From positions 62,001 to 126,000 of the forward strand of contig NZ_JALIQP010000007.1 of NCBI RefSeq assembly GCF_023566055.1: a DNA stretch of 64,000 bases. Reading direction: 5' to 3'. Below the pieces are notes generated by a model. It did not search any database. It was given only the letters and a program-made list of their open reading frames with translations, and was not told the origin of the DNA. Origin of the DNA: Halosolutus amylolyticus. GTDB taxonomy: Archaea; Halobacteriota; Halobacteria; Halobacteriales; Natrialbaceae. The position numbers and the translations under genes were made by a program. Position 1 is the first letter of the stretch; each line of letters begins with the position of its first letter. Shown here piece by piece: positions 1 through 8,761 of the stretch.

Positions 1-27
1 GCCTCAAGCCCCCGTCTGCTCAGTACT

Positions 28-1230
28 TCAGAGTTGGTCGATCGGCTTGTTGATCATCTTGAAGACTTCGCTCGCTCGGTAGAACCGATTCCGATCTTTC
101 CCGGTGAGTTCTTCGAGTATCCCGTCATCTTCAAGCTGTCCGATCAGTCGGTTGGCCGTACTGTACTCGACATTCAGCCACTCGGCCGCCGTATTCACGT
201 CAAGGTACGGATCTTCGAAGAGCCGCATGACCAATTCAAGGATATTCTCAGACCGTTCGCTCTGGTAGTGCTGTTGATAGTCCTCACGGAGGTCAACCAG
301 CAAGTTTGCACGCTGGTGGGCCTCATCTGCCTGCGACTGCACGCCACGTAAGAAGAACAGTAGCCACTCTTCCCATTCGCCGCGCTGACTGACTGCCAAG
401 AGATGATCGACGTACTCTGAACGTCGTGCATTGAAATACGAACTCAGGTAGAGATACGGCTCGGGCAAGAGACCGTCACGTTGCAGGAGAAGACTGATCA
501 ATAGTCGCCCGAGCCGTCCATTCCCATCGAGAAACGGGTGAATCGTCTCGAATTGGTAGTGAATCAGCCCGATTCGAAGAAGCGGATGAAGATCAGTATC
601 CCGGTTCGCATACTCAAGCAAGTCTTCGAGAAGGTCGGGAATGTCGTTCGGCGGTGGCGGAACGTACCTAGCGTCCTGGATGTATGGCGTACTGCCGATG
701 AAGTTCTGAGTCGTGCGGAGTTTACCTGGGTCAGCTTCGTCCCCACGGACACCCGAAAGCAACCGGTCGTGCATTTCGCACAGCAATTCGACAGTAATTG
801 GATCGCCAGCTGTGATCGCATCCAATCCGTGCGTTAGCGCGTGCAGATAGTTCACGACTTCCTGGGTTCCCTGCTGCCTATCTTCGTCGATGAGGGCTTC
901 TTGTCCAGCCTCATAGGCGTAAATATCTGAAAGGGTAGCATGTGTCCCTTCGATTTGCGAGGATTCTAGCGCTTCTTTTCGAATGAACGGCTTGATTAGG
1001 ATTTCTCTTGAGCCGACACGTGGGCCGATACCGTGGAGTCGACCAAGTGCCTGTGTCGCCTCCGCCAGCGGTGTAATGAGTTGCTCAGTGCTGATTGAAG
1101 GGGAAAGCGGGTCAGGCCGGAACGCCGAATACGTCCCCTTCGGTGTCGTCGTGGGAACGATTTCACCGGGAGCCGTCTCGTCGAAGTCATCTCGCTCCAT
1201 CAGTGGTATCCCTACAAATACGCTGGCCAC
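28..1230 (-). CDS. Fic-domain protein with N-terminal inhibitory motif and C-terminal winged helix
   Basis: A 400-residue Fic family protein, expected to transfer AMP (or another nucleotide-derived group) onto a hydroxyl side chain of a target protein. The catalytic motif HPFLDGNGRLGR lies at residues 231-242, with His231 as the predicted base. The segment SSQIEG around residues 90-95 fits the (S/T)xxxE(G/N) inhibitory helix, here N-terminal to the Fic core as in class II Fic proteins, so the enzyme is probably autoinhibited. The C-terminal 90 residues look like a winged helix, a common Fic/DOC-type arrangement that could link activity to DNA binding. The Met at residue 11 (position 1200) is an alternative start. 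No partner gene is adjacent, so a toxin role is possible but not shown. Fic assignment is secure; the target is unknown. Confidence 0.93.
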   Translation of the reverse strand: MASVFVGIPLMERDDFDETAPGEIVPTTTPKGTYSAFRPDPLSPSISTEQLITPLAEATQALGRLHGIGPRVGSREILIKPFIRKEALESSQIEGTHATLSDIYAYEAGQEALIDEDRQQGTQEVVNYLHALTHGLDAITAGDPITVELLCEMHDRLLSGVRGDEADPGKLRTTQNFIGSTPYIQDARYVPPPPNDIPDLLEDLLEYANRDTDLHPLLRIGLIHYQFETIHPFLDGNGRLGRLLISLLLQRDGLLPEPYLYLSSYFNARRSEYVDHLLAVSQRGEWEEWLLFFLRGVQSQADEAHQRANLLVDLREDYQQHYQSERSENILELVMRLFEDPYLDVNTAAEWLNVEYSTANRLIGQLEDDGILEELTGKDRNRFYRASEVFKMINKPIDQL

Positions 1231-1312
1231 TATTGGTATTTTTGGCCCTAAATCAAAATAGCGGAGTGGCTGATTGCACCGTCACAACTACTCAGGATAT
1301 CTGGGGTACGAT

Positions 1313-1664
1313 ACTTCGATAGAGGGTATCTGCCATGCTACCGAATTGGAACACTTCGATAGAGGGGTGGGTCGTAATCGCAGATATCTCGAAACACATC
1401 GATAGAGGGGTGTGTAGAGCCACAAACCCCATCACGGACCTATTTAATCCATAAGTGATTCAAGAATAATGGTGTTCCGATAGGTTAGATAAGGCAGTAC
1501 CCACTCTGAGACGGGCAAATACACTTCGATAGAGGAGGGTGCTACGTCAGAAAGTGAAAAGGACCGAAATATATTAGGGCGAACGAAAGCGATCGATCCT
1601 CACCACTACTCCGATCGAACGTGAAACGATACCACTCGAACAGGACACATCGATAGAGGGGTGT
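1313..1664 (+). repeat. Left cluster of origin-type (ORB-like) repeats
   Basis: Five direct copies of a repeat with core CGATAGAGGGGTG start near 1313, 1351, 1394, 1521 and 1645. The best copies (1394-1413 and 1645-1664) read ACACATCGATAGAGGGGTGT; the others have ACACTTCGATAGAGG variants. The same 20-mer recurs upstream of the Orc1/Cdc6 gene at 5.2-5.8 kb. A G-rich tract after a short core is typical of haloarchaeal origin recognition boxes, so these are probably binding sites for the neighbouring initiator. AT-rich DNA (about 1435-1475) between copies 3 and 4 could be an unwinding element. The whole stretch 1231-1806 has no convincing gene; it holds only these repeats and AT-rich spacers. 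Confidence 0.8.
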
Positions 1665-1806
1665 CTTCGATGCGATCGGAACGTCTCTCGAGCCAAGAAT
1701 TGGGATCAAATCGCTCGTTAGAGCACCTATCCTACTTTGGACCTCTAATTTATAATGTGTTGAAAAAGCAAAATAGGGTAGTAGAGGCGGAATCCGCTAT
1801 GGAGAC

Positions 1807-2805
1807 TTACCTACGCTGTTGTGTATCGAGTTCGTACCGCGTTACATCGTCTACCTCGCTAATCACGACGCGGTTCTCGTCCTCTAACAGGTCGAGGTGG
1901 CCGATCACCTCCGACATACCAGGGAACATTTCGGTCGCCGGAAGATCCGGGAACATCTCTTTCATGATCTGATACGCCGTCGTCGGCTGGCTTTCGGCGA
2001 CGAGATCGGCAATTCGTTCCTTTCGCTCCTGATGATGAGCGATCGTCTCTTGAACCCGGTCGTGAAGAGTTGGGATCTGATCGCCGTGGCCACCGTACCC
2101 GACCGTCGCTGAGATTTCGAGAACGTACCGGAGCGACTCGAGATAGGTCGGTAAGCTTCGAGTTCGCGTATCCGAGTCAGGAGCGAGCGTAAGTAGCGGA
2201 TTCGGGGTGATATCAGACAGGACGTGATCACCCGTAAACATGGCATCTTCGGACGTTGCGAGGAAACAAAGCGAGCCAGGAGCGTGACCCGGAGTGGAAA
2301 TACACTCCAAATCGACGCCGACGTCGATACTGTCTCCGTCAGTTAGTTCGTGAGTGACGGTAACCGGTTTCTGGTAATCGACATACGGTTCCGGTAGCTC
2401 AAGGACCGTATCGACCGTGTCCGCAGGCATCCCCATCGACAGCAAGAACGGTCGGAAATACTCTTGCTCCTGCGCGAAGTACCCGATGGGATCGGACAAT
2501 CGATCGGCGGCATCTTTGTGAGCGAATACGCGTGCACCCGATTCCTCGACGATTCGTCCGGCGAGACCGAAATGATCGATGTGCGGATGTGTGATAAGCA
2601 CTCGATCGATATCGTCGATACTGCAACCAATACGATCGAGAGACCGGCCTAGCTCTTCGTAGGCTTCTTTGGTCGCTGGACCTGGATCGAGAACGGTCAG
2701 ATCGTTCTCGGGAAACAGATAACAGTTCACCCGGCCGACCCCGAACGGTGTCGGGATCGGTGCCTGTTCCATGAAATCCATAGATAGAATATTCGTTCTA
2801 GCCAC
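1807..2805 (-). CDS. Metallo-beta-lactamase-fold hydrolase (LACTB2/glyoxalase II-like)
   Basis: A 332-residue MBL-fold protein. The zinc-binding HxHxDH signature appears as THPHIDHFG (His73, His75, Asp77, His78), followed by the expected later ligands in STPGHAPGS and in FTGDHVL. The C-terminal 60 residues (about 270-330) resemble the winged-helix tail found in LACTB2-like hydrolases. Substrate cannot be read from sequence; thioesters, lactones or nucleic acid are all possible for this fold. Internal Met codons at 2781 and 2772 could be the true start, since the conserved region begins just after the second of these. The gene sits alone between the left repeat cluster and the antitoxin gene, with its own upstream region. 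Confidence 0.9.
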   Translation of the reverse strand: MARTNILSMDFMEQAPIPTPFGVGRVNCYLFPENDLTVLDPGPATKEAYEELGRSLDRIGCSIDDIDRVLITHPHIDHFGLAGRIVEESGARVFAHKDAADRLSDPIGYFAQEQEYFRPFLLSMGMPADTVDTVLELPEPYVDYQKPVTVTHELTDGDSIDVGVDLECISTPGHAPGSLCFLATSEDAMFTGDHVLSDITPNPLLTLAPDSDTRTRSLPTYLESLRYVLEISATVGYGGHGDQIPTLHDRVQETIAHHQERKERIADLVAESQPTTAYQIMKEMFPDLPATEMFPGMSEVIGHLDLLEDENRVVISEVDDVTRYELDTQQRR

Positions 2806-2923
2806 AGATAATGCTCACTGTCATGGCTGTTCATCTCACTCTATGATCGTTGTGGGACTACGGTGGGGAAGCTAGCACTATTCGTGGTAGCTTTTTGTTT
2901 GTTCCTCAATAGTAGAGATTACA

Positions 2924-3175
2924 ATGAGCAAAACGGCTAAAGCAGACGATCGAGGTCGAATCGTCATTCCACATGAAATCCGGGAAAAACACGGGGACCG
3001 ATACCGTGTTGTCGACCTCAAAGATCGGATCGAACTGATACCACTCAAAGAAAACCCGATCGAAGGGCTCCGCGATGCTGTCGGCGACGCCTTCGACGAC
3101 AAATCGATCGAGGAGATCAAGCGAGAGTCGCGTGAACCTGCCCGGGAAGATACTGTGGATGAGGTCACCGAGTGA
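2924..3175 (+). CDS. AbrB/SpoVT-type antitoxin (VapB-like)
   Basis: An 83-residue protein whose first 45 residues form a swapped-hairpin AbrB DNA-binding domain (KADDRGRIVIPHEIREK and following), with an acidic, helical tail that would normally wrap a toxin. In archaea this architecture is usually the VapB half of a VapBC pair and represses its own operon. The following gene is a VapC remnant in a broken frame, so the antitoxin appears orphaned. It may persist as a repressor or as an antidote to a VapC elsewhere. The start at 2924 is preceded by AT-rich DNA but no clear Shine-Dalgarno, as often in haloarchaea. Confidence 0.85.
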   Translation: MSKTAKADDRGRIVIPHEIREKHGDRYRVVDLKDRIELIPLKENPIEGLRDAVGDAFDDKSIEEIKRESREPAREDTVDEVTE

Positions 3176-3343
3176 AAAATAATCATCTACGCCGACACGG
3201 ACTTCTTTATCGCGCTGGCAAAGGACGACGAATGGCTTCAGGATGGGGCAGCCACGATCGCTCTCGAAATTGAGGGTGATTCAATCGTCACTACGTGTTT
3301 CGAAGTTGTGCTCTTACCACCGACTGGACTTCGTCGGGACTAA
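3172..3343 (+). pseudogene. Truncated, frameshifted VapC-type PIN toxin remnant
   Basis: Reading from 3176 in frame gives a typical PIN-domain N-terminus: IIYADTDFFIALAKDDEWL, with the first catalytic Asp in ADTDFF, then an EGDSIVTTCFEVVLL stretch. The natural start would be the GTG at 3172, overlapping the antitoxin stop, but it is one base out of frame; one A too many in the run at 3175-3179 accounts for this. The similarity stops near 3312, where the DNA becomes the 3' end of orc1/cdc6, and the frame terminates at 3341. The fragment lacks most of the PIN fold and cannot be an active RNase. A recombination joint near 3291-3312 probably created it. Confidence 0.75.
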
Positions 3344-4973
3344 CGGAGTCAATACGCGAATCCTCGCGGAGAGTCTCGAGGATCGTTTCCGGGCGTTCGC
3401 CGAACTGGAACTCGAGGAACATCCCTGAACTCGGACCGTGGCTCCGGCGTTCGAAATCGACCAGCGAGTACGTCGTCAGCTCCTTCATCTTGTTGACGTA
3501 GGTCTCCTGATGATACTGGTCGGCACCGATCGCATCGGTCAGGAACTCGTAGACGCGGTAGCCGGTCGTGCTGCGAGCCGTACCGTCGTCTGTTTCCGCG
3601 GCGACCGCACCCGTGGCGTAAAGGCAGAGCTTCTTTTGCGTGCTGATCCCGCGGACGACCTCGAGGACGCGGTTTTTTTCGACCTTCTCCTGCGCGCTCC
3701 GGACATGTTCTTCGCGAACGTACTCGTCGCCCTCCCGCTCGGCGAGTTCGCCGGCGACGCGAATCAGGTCGATCGCTTTCCGCGCGTCGCCGTGAGTCTG
3801 GGCGGCGAACGCGGCGGCCAACGGGATGACGTCGTCGTTTAGCACCCCTTCGTAGAAAGCGTCCTGCCGTCGACGGAGGATGGCTTGCAACTGGTTCGCA
3901 TCGTAGTCGTCGAAGTGGACGTCCTCCGGCGTGAAAGAACTCAGCGCTCGACTGCCGACCGACTCCATCATCTTCGTGTCGTTCGAGATAGCGACGACCG
4001 AGATGTACGCGGTCAGGTCGTCGTTCGCCCCGGCTCGCGACAGCTGGTAGAGCAGCCGGGAGAACGCCGGTTCCTGTTTGTCCCGCCGACCCACGAGCAT
4101 GTCGAGTTCGTCGAGGACGAACACGACCGAATCGAAGTTCTCGTTGACGATCCGATAGAGTTCGTCCCACTTCTCCTTCGTCGCGACGCCGTGTTTCGGG
4201 ACCTCGACGCTGACACCAGCTTCGTCGGCTGCGCGGCTGGCGAGTTCGTAGACTGCGACGCCGAGCGTGTCCAGGTCCTGGCAGTTGACTTCGATCGTCC
4301 CGAAGCGGATATTACGAGACTCGCAGATACGGCTGATGTTCTTGCAGACGGCTTTCGTGATGAGCGATTTCCCGGTTCCGGACGGGCCGTAGAGGAACAG
4401 GTTCGGCGGTCGGTTGTCGCCGAGTGCAACCCGGAGCATTTTCGTGACTTCCTGGAGCTGTCTGTCACGGCCGACGATTCGATCCTCCTCGACGATATAG
4501 TTCGGATCGAGAAGCGACCGATCGCGAATGAGTCCCTTCTGATCGTCGAACTCCAGAAGCATGTCCTCGATCGATCGGGAATCGTCACTGGACCCGTCCG
4601 TAGGGGGTATCGAATTCGTCGACGACTCGTTCGCAGAAGCGGCCGTGGACGGTTCATCGATAGGATCTTCAGATCCACCAGTCTCCGTCTGAGTGTCACT
4701 TCGCTCCCCTGTATCCGACTGGTCGTCATCGATCGACTCGCCGTCGTCGATCGGCCGAGTATCGTTTGATCGAGTGTCGTCTGATTGGTTAACGACGTTC
4801 GATCGGTCGTCAGTGTCCACTCGATCAGCGATATCTGACCGATCTACGTCGGAAGATCGATCCGACGGTCGCTCCGAATCGGAAGAACTCGATGAGAATC
4901 TCGGTTGTGTCGCACTCTCGTCCTCCGAGGGCTCCCGATCGGAGCGTGAAGACTCGGAGTCATCGGTACCCAT
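3291..4973 (-). CDS. Orc1/Cdc6-type replication initiator
   Basis: A 560-residue Orc1/Cdc6 family AAA+ protein expected to bind origin repeats and start replication of this replicon. Residues 1-130 are a low-complexity, Ser/Asp/Arg-rich extension, longer than in most archaeal Orc1 proteins. The AAA+ core follows, with Walker A GPSGTGKS (about residue 196) and Walker B VVFVLDELD. The C-terminal ~90 residues form the usual winged helix (YRVYEFLTDAIG onward). It lies between two clusters of the same 20-bp repeat and reads away from the right-hand cluster, the common layout of archaeal origin/initiator units. Its 3' end overlaps the VapC remnant. Assignment is secure; which origin it fires is inferred from proximity. 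Confidence 0.95.
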   Translation of the reverse strand: MGTDDSESSRSDREPSEDESATQPRFSSSSSDSERPSDRSSDVDRSDIADRVDTDDRSNVVNQSDDTRSNDTRPIDDGESIDDDQSDTGERSDTQTETGGSEDPIDEPSTAASANESSTNSIPPTDGSSDDSRSIEDMLLEFDDQKGLIRDRSLLDPNYIVEEDRIVGRDRQLQEVTKMLRVALGDNRPPNLFLYGPSGTGKSLITKAVCKNISRICESRNIRFGTIEVNCQDLDTLGVAVYELASRAADEAGVSVEVPKHGVATKEKWDELYRIVNENFDSVVFVLDELDMLVGRRDKQEPAFSRLLYQLSRAGANDDLTAYISVVAISNDTKMMESVGSRALSSFTPEDVHFDDYDANQLQAILRRRQDAFYEGVLNDDVIPLAAAFAAQTHGDARKAIDLIRVAGELAEREGDEYVREEHVRSAQEKVEKNRVLEVVRGISTQKKLCLYATGAVAAETDDGTARSTTGYRVYEFLTDAIGADQYHQETYVNKMKELTTYSLVDFERRSHGPSSGMFLEFQFGERPETILETLREDSRIDSVSPDEVQSVVRAQLRNT

Positions 4974-5170
4974 GCTAGACCGACACTCAGGGAGGGGTCA
5001 AAAAAGTACCTACCTGTATCGAAGTGAGAATCGGCGTTTCAATCAATGATTCGCCTCCAAGTGGCGAGTTCAATCGACGAAAGCTATTCAGTCGTTAAGT
5101 AGCGACGAAGTGTTGAGCGGCATCAATGGGGAAATGGTGACGAACTGCCGACCGAGGTGAGCCGATACAA

Positions 5171-5773
5171 ACACATCGAACAAACAGTCGCCAATATCCA
5201 TTTGAGGATAGTCCATCGCGAGTGGGTTGATCAACACCCAGACACCCCTTTATCGAAGTGTTCGATGTGTTTGAGTAGGGTACCGCGAGACCGATCGGGG
5301 AGACAGACGAGTCGCTCAGACAGTAGAAACAGTGCAGAGAAGGGGCTCAAAAGAAGTTTTGGAGATGATTTCTATCGATCAGACGTCGACCAGAACAGCG
5401 GGATATTGTTGGTTCCAGACGGACACGATTTCTCCAACTACTGAACACATCGAACACATCGATAGAGGGGTGTGTGAGTGTTCTAGCTAGAAAGCTAGAA
5501 GAAGAATGAAGATAGGGATATCTTGAATCAATCGATAATTGAGGGTTCTGAGTCTGATCCGTGATTTTCGATGTTTGAGTCGTTCTTGTGGAGTTATCCT
5601 ATCTCGACTACACCCGATTCTCCCCCCACCCTCCAAAGACATCGAACACATCGATAGAGGGGTGTCTGTGTTCTTCCATCGAAAAAAGATGAGAAACGCC
5701 GGCACCGTCCTCTCGAACGATCGTTTCGGAAGGATCTCTCGCGGCTTTCGGAAACACATCGATAGAGGGGTGT
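5171..5773. repeat. Right cluster of origin-type repeats upstream of orc1/cdc6
   Basis: Forward copies of ACACATCGATAGAGGGGTGT lie at 5454-5473, 5646-5665 and 5754-5773, and one inverted copy (ACACCCCTTTATCGAAGTGT) at 5242-5261. Three of the four carry an additional ACATCGA block immediately before the repeat, giving a longer composite site than in the left cluster. A half-site ACACATCGAA is at 5171-5180. The AT-rich stretch between the inverted copy and the forward copies (about 5476-5550) is the best candidate for an unwinding element. The region 4974-5826 has no convincing gene. Opposed repeats flanking AT-rich DNA next to an initiator gene match the known design of haloarchaeal origins. 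Confidence 0.82.
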
Positions 5774-5826
5774 TCGAATCAGACCCTCGGTAATCTCAAG
5801 CTGATCCCGAACTAACCCTCTTCATC

Positions 5827-6037
5827 ATTAACCAACGCAGTGCCTTTTTCCTACGCTTGTTGGTTAATTCACAGATTGGACACGGCGACCCTGACGATCA
5901 GCATCGTGAATGGTCAGAGAATCGTTGGACCATAGTGAAGAATGATTGAATAGTGGATTCCTCGAGACCGATCGAACCAAGCCAACTCTAGTCTGTTAAC
6001 CAACAGAGCTATGCGATCGGCGTACATGTTGGTTAAT
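5827..6037. promoter_or_regulatory. Two tandem pairs of inverted half-sites (operator or centromere-like)
   Basis: Pair A is ATTAACCAAC at 5827-5836 and its perfect inverse GTTGGTTAAT at 5859-5868. Pair B is GTTAACCAAC at 5995-6004 and GTTGGTTAAT at 6028-6037. Half-sites within a pair start 32 and 33 bp apart, about three helical turns, and the two pairs are 168 bp apart, about sixteen turns. Pair B ends 11 bp before the start of the small gene at 6049. The phasing suggests one protein binding both pairs on the same DNA face, either to repress the small gene or to organise a partition-type complex beside the origin. Confidence 0.7.
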
Positions 6038-6048
6038 ACGGCAGATCG

Positions 6049-6375
6049 ATGTCCTACGCCTCACCATCTCCGCCCGAGACGCTCCCTGATGACGCGGTTG
6101 AAACGTTGGATACCTATTCCCCAGACCTTCTTCGGGACGTTACGCAGTACGCGGAGAAACTCGCGGAGCATCGCGAACGCGAAGCACGCCTCGAAGAACA
6201 AGACGAACAGAACGATCGAACCCAAGGTCGATCCGAGGAGCTTCCGGATGACGTCCCCTCGAAAGCGACGATCACGATCAAAGAAATAAACGACAACCGG
6301 TACTACTACTGGCAGTGGCGCGACGGGGAGAAGATCCGTTCGAAGTACAAAAGTCCTGTAAATCGGGATGAGTAG
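6049..6375 (+). CDS. Small uncharacterised protein, paralogue of the gene at 36.1 kb
   Basis: A 108-residue acidic protein. The N-terminal half is helical (SPDLLRDVTQYAEKLAEHRERE), the middle is charged and low-complexity, and the C-terminal ~35 residues form a predicted beta hairpin (ITIKEINDNRYYYWQWRDG, then IRSKYKSPV). The same architecture and motifs recur in the 125-residue protein at 36135-36512. The aromatic-rich ending is reminiscent of small archaeal proteins grouped as DUF6788-like, but I cannot confirm membership. Both paralogues lie directly behind paired inverted half-sites, so an autoregulatory DNA-binding role is plausible. Function is not known. Confidence 0.75.
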   Translation: MSYASPSPPETLPDDAVETLDTYSPDLLRDVTQYAEKLAEHREREARLEEQDEQNDRTQGRSEELPDDVPSKATITIKEINDNRYYYWQWRDGEKIRSKYKSPVNRDE

Positions 6376-6539
6376 CCAGCTTGCAGATGTTCATCGGATC
6401 GATCGATTCGTCCCGCCGCGACAAGTGCTGGCAGATAATCACGAACGCCGCGATCGAATGTTTTGTCGCGTTCGAGTAGCACCGTCTGGAGAACCTGTCA
6501 TCTAAAACTCGCCTTCCGGAACTCATTATGTGTCCCGAC

Positions 6540-8389
6540 GGAAACGCCCGATTCGAACGCGTCGTTCTTGGAACGGAGATCACGTAGTCGAGATCGGACA
6601 CGACTGGGTCCAGATGTCCGAACCGTACCTTCCCGTCGGACTTGATCAATCGAAGCGCACCAATGAGTCTCGAGGTGTCAATAAACGAGGCGGCATCGTA
6701 CGTGGATTGATCGACCGAGAGCCCAAACACGAATCCCGCGTACAAGTCGTCTCCGAGTTCGGACGCTGCCGTACGAGCGAGTTCGACCGATCGATCGAAT
6801 AGGCTGTACCAGTCAGAGTGGACAATCTCTCGAAGTGCCTCCGTGACTGCTTTTGGAGGTCTGTGCTGGGATTGAGTAACCCAGTCGCGCTGACCGGGAT
6901 GACGACGTCGCCAGTAAGCACGTCCACGGACAGCGTCTCACCGGCGTTCTGGAGTTTCTCTCTGACTACGACGATATTCTGGCGCCGATAGGACAGATCC
7001 GTAGAACTGTACTGTGGATAGGTAGCAGCATCCAGATCAGGATCGACCGCAAACTGTGTTCCGTCGAACGACGGTTCGACGAGGAATTCCGTGTTCGCGA
7101 ACAAGACGCGGTCTTTGAATCGACTGTCGCTGAAGTCGGGGTTCCCCGCAAAGGACGCATCGTCGAACAACGCCGTACCGTCAATCTCGGTCCGAGCGAA
7201 GAGTCCACGCATGCCGAATCGAGCACCGCTGAAGTCGACGTCACCTGAGACGGTCGCGGCGAACTGGAAGTGTTCGAACGTCGCGTTCCTGGCGTCGATG
7301 GCACCCTCGATCGTTGATTCGTGCAGGAATGCCTGAAACTCGAAGGCGGCGTCCCTGAGGCAGACGTCCGAGCCGAACTCGGCGTCGCGAAGGTGGGCGA
7401 AGTCTTCGAATCGCACCTGAGACAGATCGACCGGCCCATTGAACGTCCCGTGTAGAACCACGCCTCGTCTCGGAAAGTTGCGTTCGACATCGATACGGTC
7501 GTTCCCGTGAACGAGGCCAGCACGAAGACGGCGCGGCCGCCGAACGATGTGCTTGTTGCGTCCAGTTCTCCCTCTACGACAGCGTGTTCGAAGTCGGCAT
7601 CTCCGGCGATCTGACAGCGAACAAGCGACCAGAGTTCGTGAAACGTAGCCGCGACGAACCGCACTTCGACGCCGACGGTTATATCGTCAAACGACGCGGT
7701 TGATCGGCCGTCGATCGCGGTGAAGTCCGCGAGATTGTTCCAGTGGGCGTTCTCGAAGGAGAGGGGTCCGTCGAACTGCGATCGGGCGAATCGGATGTTC
7801 GCAGAGAACTCGGCGTCGTCGAAGATTACCGGACCAGCGGCCTCGAGCGCACGCGCATCAACGAAGCCACCTCGAATCCGTTTGCGGCGATGCCGCTTTC
7901 GAACGTTGCGTTGTGGAGGTACACACCTTTCTCGACGCTGGTGCCGGCCAGATCCACCGGAGCTTCGAACGTGGAACGTTCGCCTTCCAGCGCGCCGGTG
8001 AGCGCCGCGTTGCCGAGCAGTAACGGGACATTCACGATCGCCCCGGTGAGATCGATGGACCCGTCGATCGTCACACCTCTGAGATCGATCGGTTCGCCGT
8101 CGGATGTGTCAAGGACGCGATTGGACAGATCGAGATCGCCGAGGCGACCGCCCGCAAAGGTCGCGTCACGCTCTGGGGATTTGACCGAGTCAATGAACGA
8201 CTCTGTCAGCGCAGCGGGTGGAAACTCTCGTTCAGTTGCGTGGAAGAGACAGCGATCGTCCTCACCGTCAGCTGCAGGATGCGGACAGCCGTCTGGATCT
8301 GTGCGGGGGACGTCGACAGTATCTGCAGGCTGCGTGTGGCTCAGTGTCTGGTATCGATACGAACAGGCTGAAGCAGTGGTGTGAGCCAT
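6540..8389 (-). pseudogene. Pentapeptide-repeat protein gene broken by about three frameshifts
   Basis: The coding signal runs continuously leftward from an ATG at 8389 but changes frame three times. Frame 1 covers 8389 to about 7870 (pentapeptide-like units such as IDLRGVTIDGSIDLTGA). Frame 2 continues to about 7455 (IFDDAEFSANIRF onward). Frame 3 runs to about 6890 (GPVDLSQVRFEDFAHL onward). The original frame then resumes for a C-terminal domain ending VRFGHLDPVVSDLDYVIS. Intact, it would be a protein of roughly 600 residues with a right-handed beta helix of A(D/N)LxF-type repeats. The 3' limit (about 6540) is approximate. Sequencing errors could explain one shift, but three suggest a real pseudogene. 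Nothing else is evident between 6376 and 6540. Confidence 0.8.
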
Positions 8390-8515
8390 CGTGATACGTC
8401 ATCTCAAGTCGTTACTCGATCGTGAGTCCATTCGACTTCGACGCGACTTCGATGAGTAATCTGTCCACACGCTTACTACTTTTGATACATATTATACATT
8501 CTGATAATTGACGCA

Positions 8516-8671
8516 ATGGCTTTAAACGCCATCAAGCCAGTCGTCACTGGGCTCTTCGTATCGGATACAATTATAAGACTAAACAAGCCTGAAGAATGGA
8601 TTCGAGGGCGATGGGCAAGAGGGCTATGGGACGATGAGGATTCAGGGCGCTTTGCAGAGGCGACACGGTGA
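8516..8671 (+). CDS. Possible 51-residue small protein
   Basis: An ATG at 8516 opens a 51-codon frame beginning MALNAIKPVVTGLF and ending WDDEDSGRFAEATR. It has the acidic, D/E-rich ending common in haloarchaeal proteins, and AT-rich TATA-like DNA (TTTGATACATATTATACAT, about 8480-8498) lies at a suitable distance upstream for a leaderless or short-leader transcript. I recognise no family. It could be a genuine small gene or a remnant in this decayed stretch; no neighbour supports either. Apart from this frame, 8390-8761 holds nothing I can identify. Confidence 0.35.
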   Translation: MALNAIKPVVTGLFVSDTIIRLNKPEEWIRGRWARGLWDDEDSGRFAEATR

Positions 8672-8761
8672 ATTTCGACTTGTATACTACCACGGTAGCA
8701 CGGTCACTGAACGAGTCTGAGGTTCACGATGGCTCCGCCGGTGGTCTCTCGGTACGTCGCG

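Noticed and set aside
1661-1972. ORF of 103 codons at the end of the left repeat cluster
   Set aside because: It starts in the last origin repeat and overlaps the end of the hydrolase gene in antisense; composition is not coding-like.
2924-3343. A working VapBC toxin-antitoxin pair
   Set aside because: The toxin frame is shifted at its start and lacks most of the PIN domain.
5157-5444. A 95-codon ORF over the right origin repeats
   Set aside because: It spans repeated non-coding DNA, has a basic Ser/Arg-rich composition and no motif.
1313-5773. CRISPR array
   Set aside because: Repeats are 20 bp, irregularly spaced (38 to 192 bp), partly inverted and placed around an initiator gene, without cas genes.
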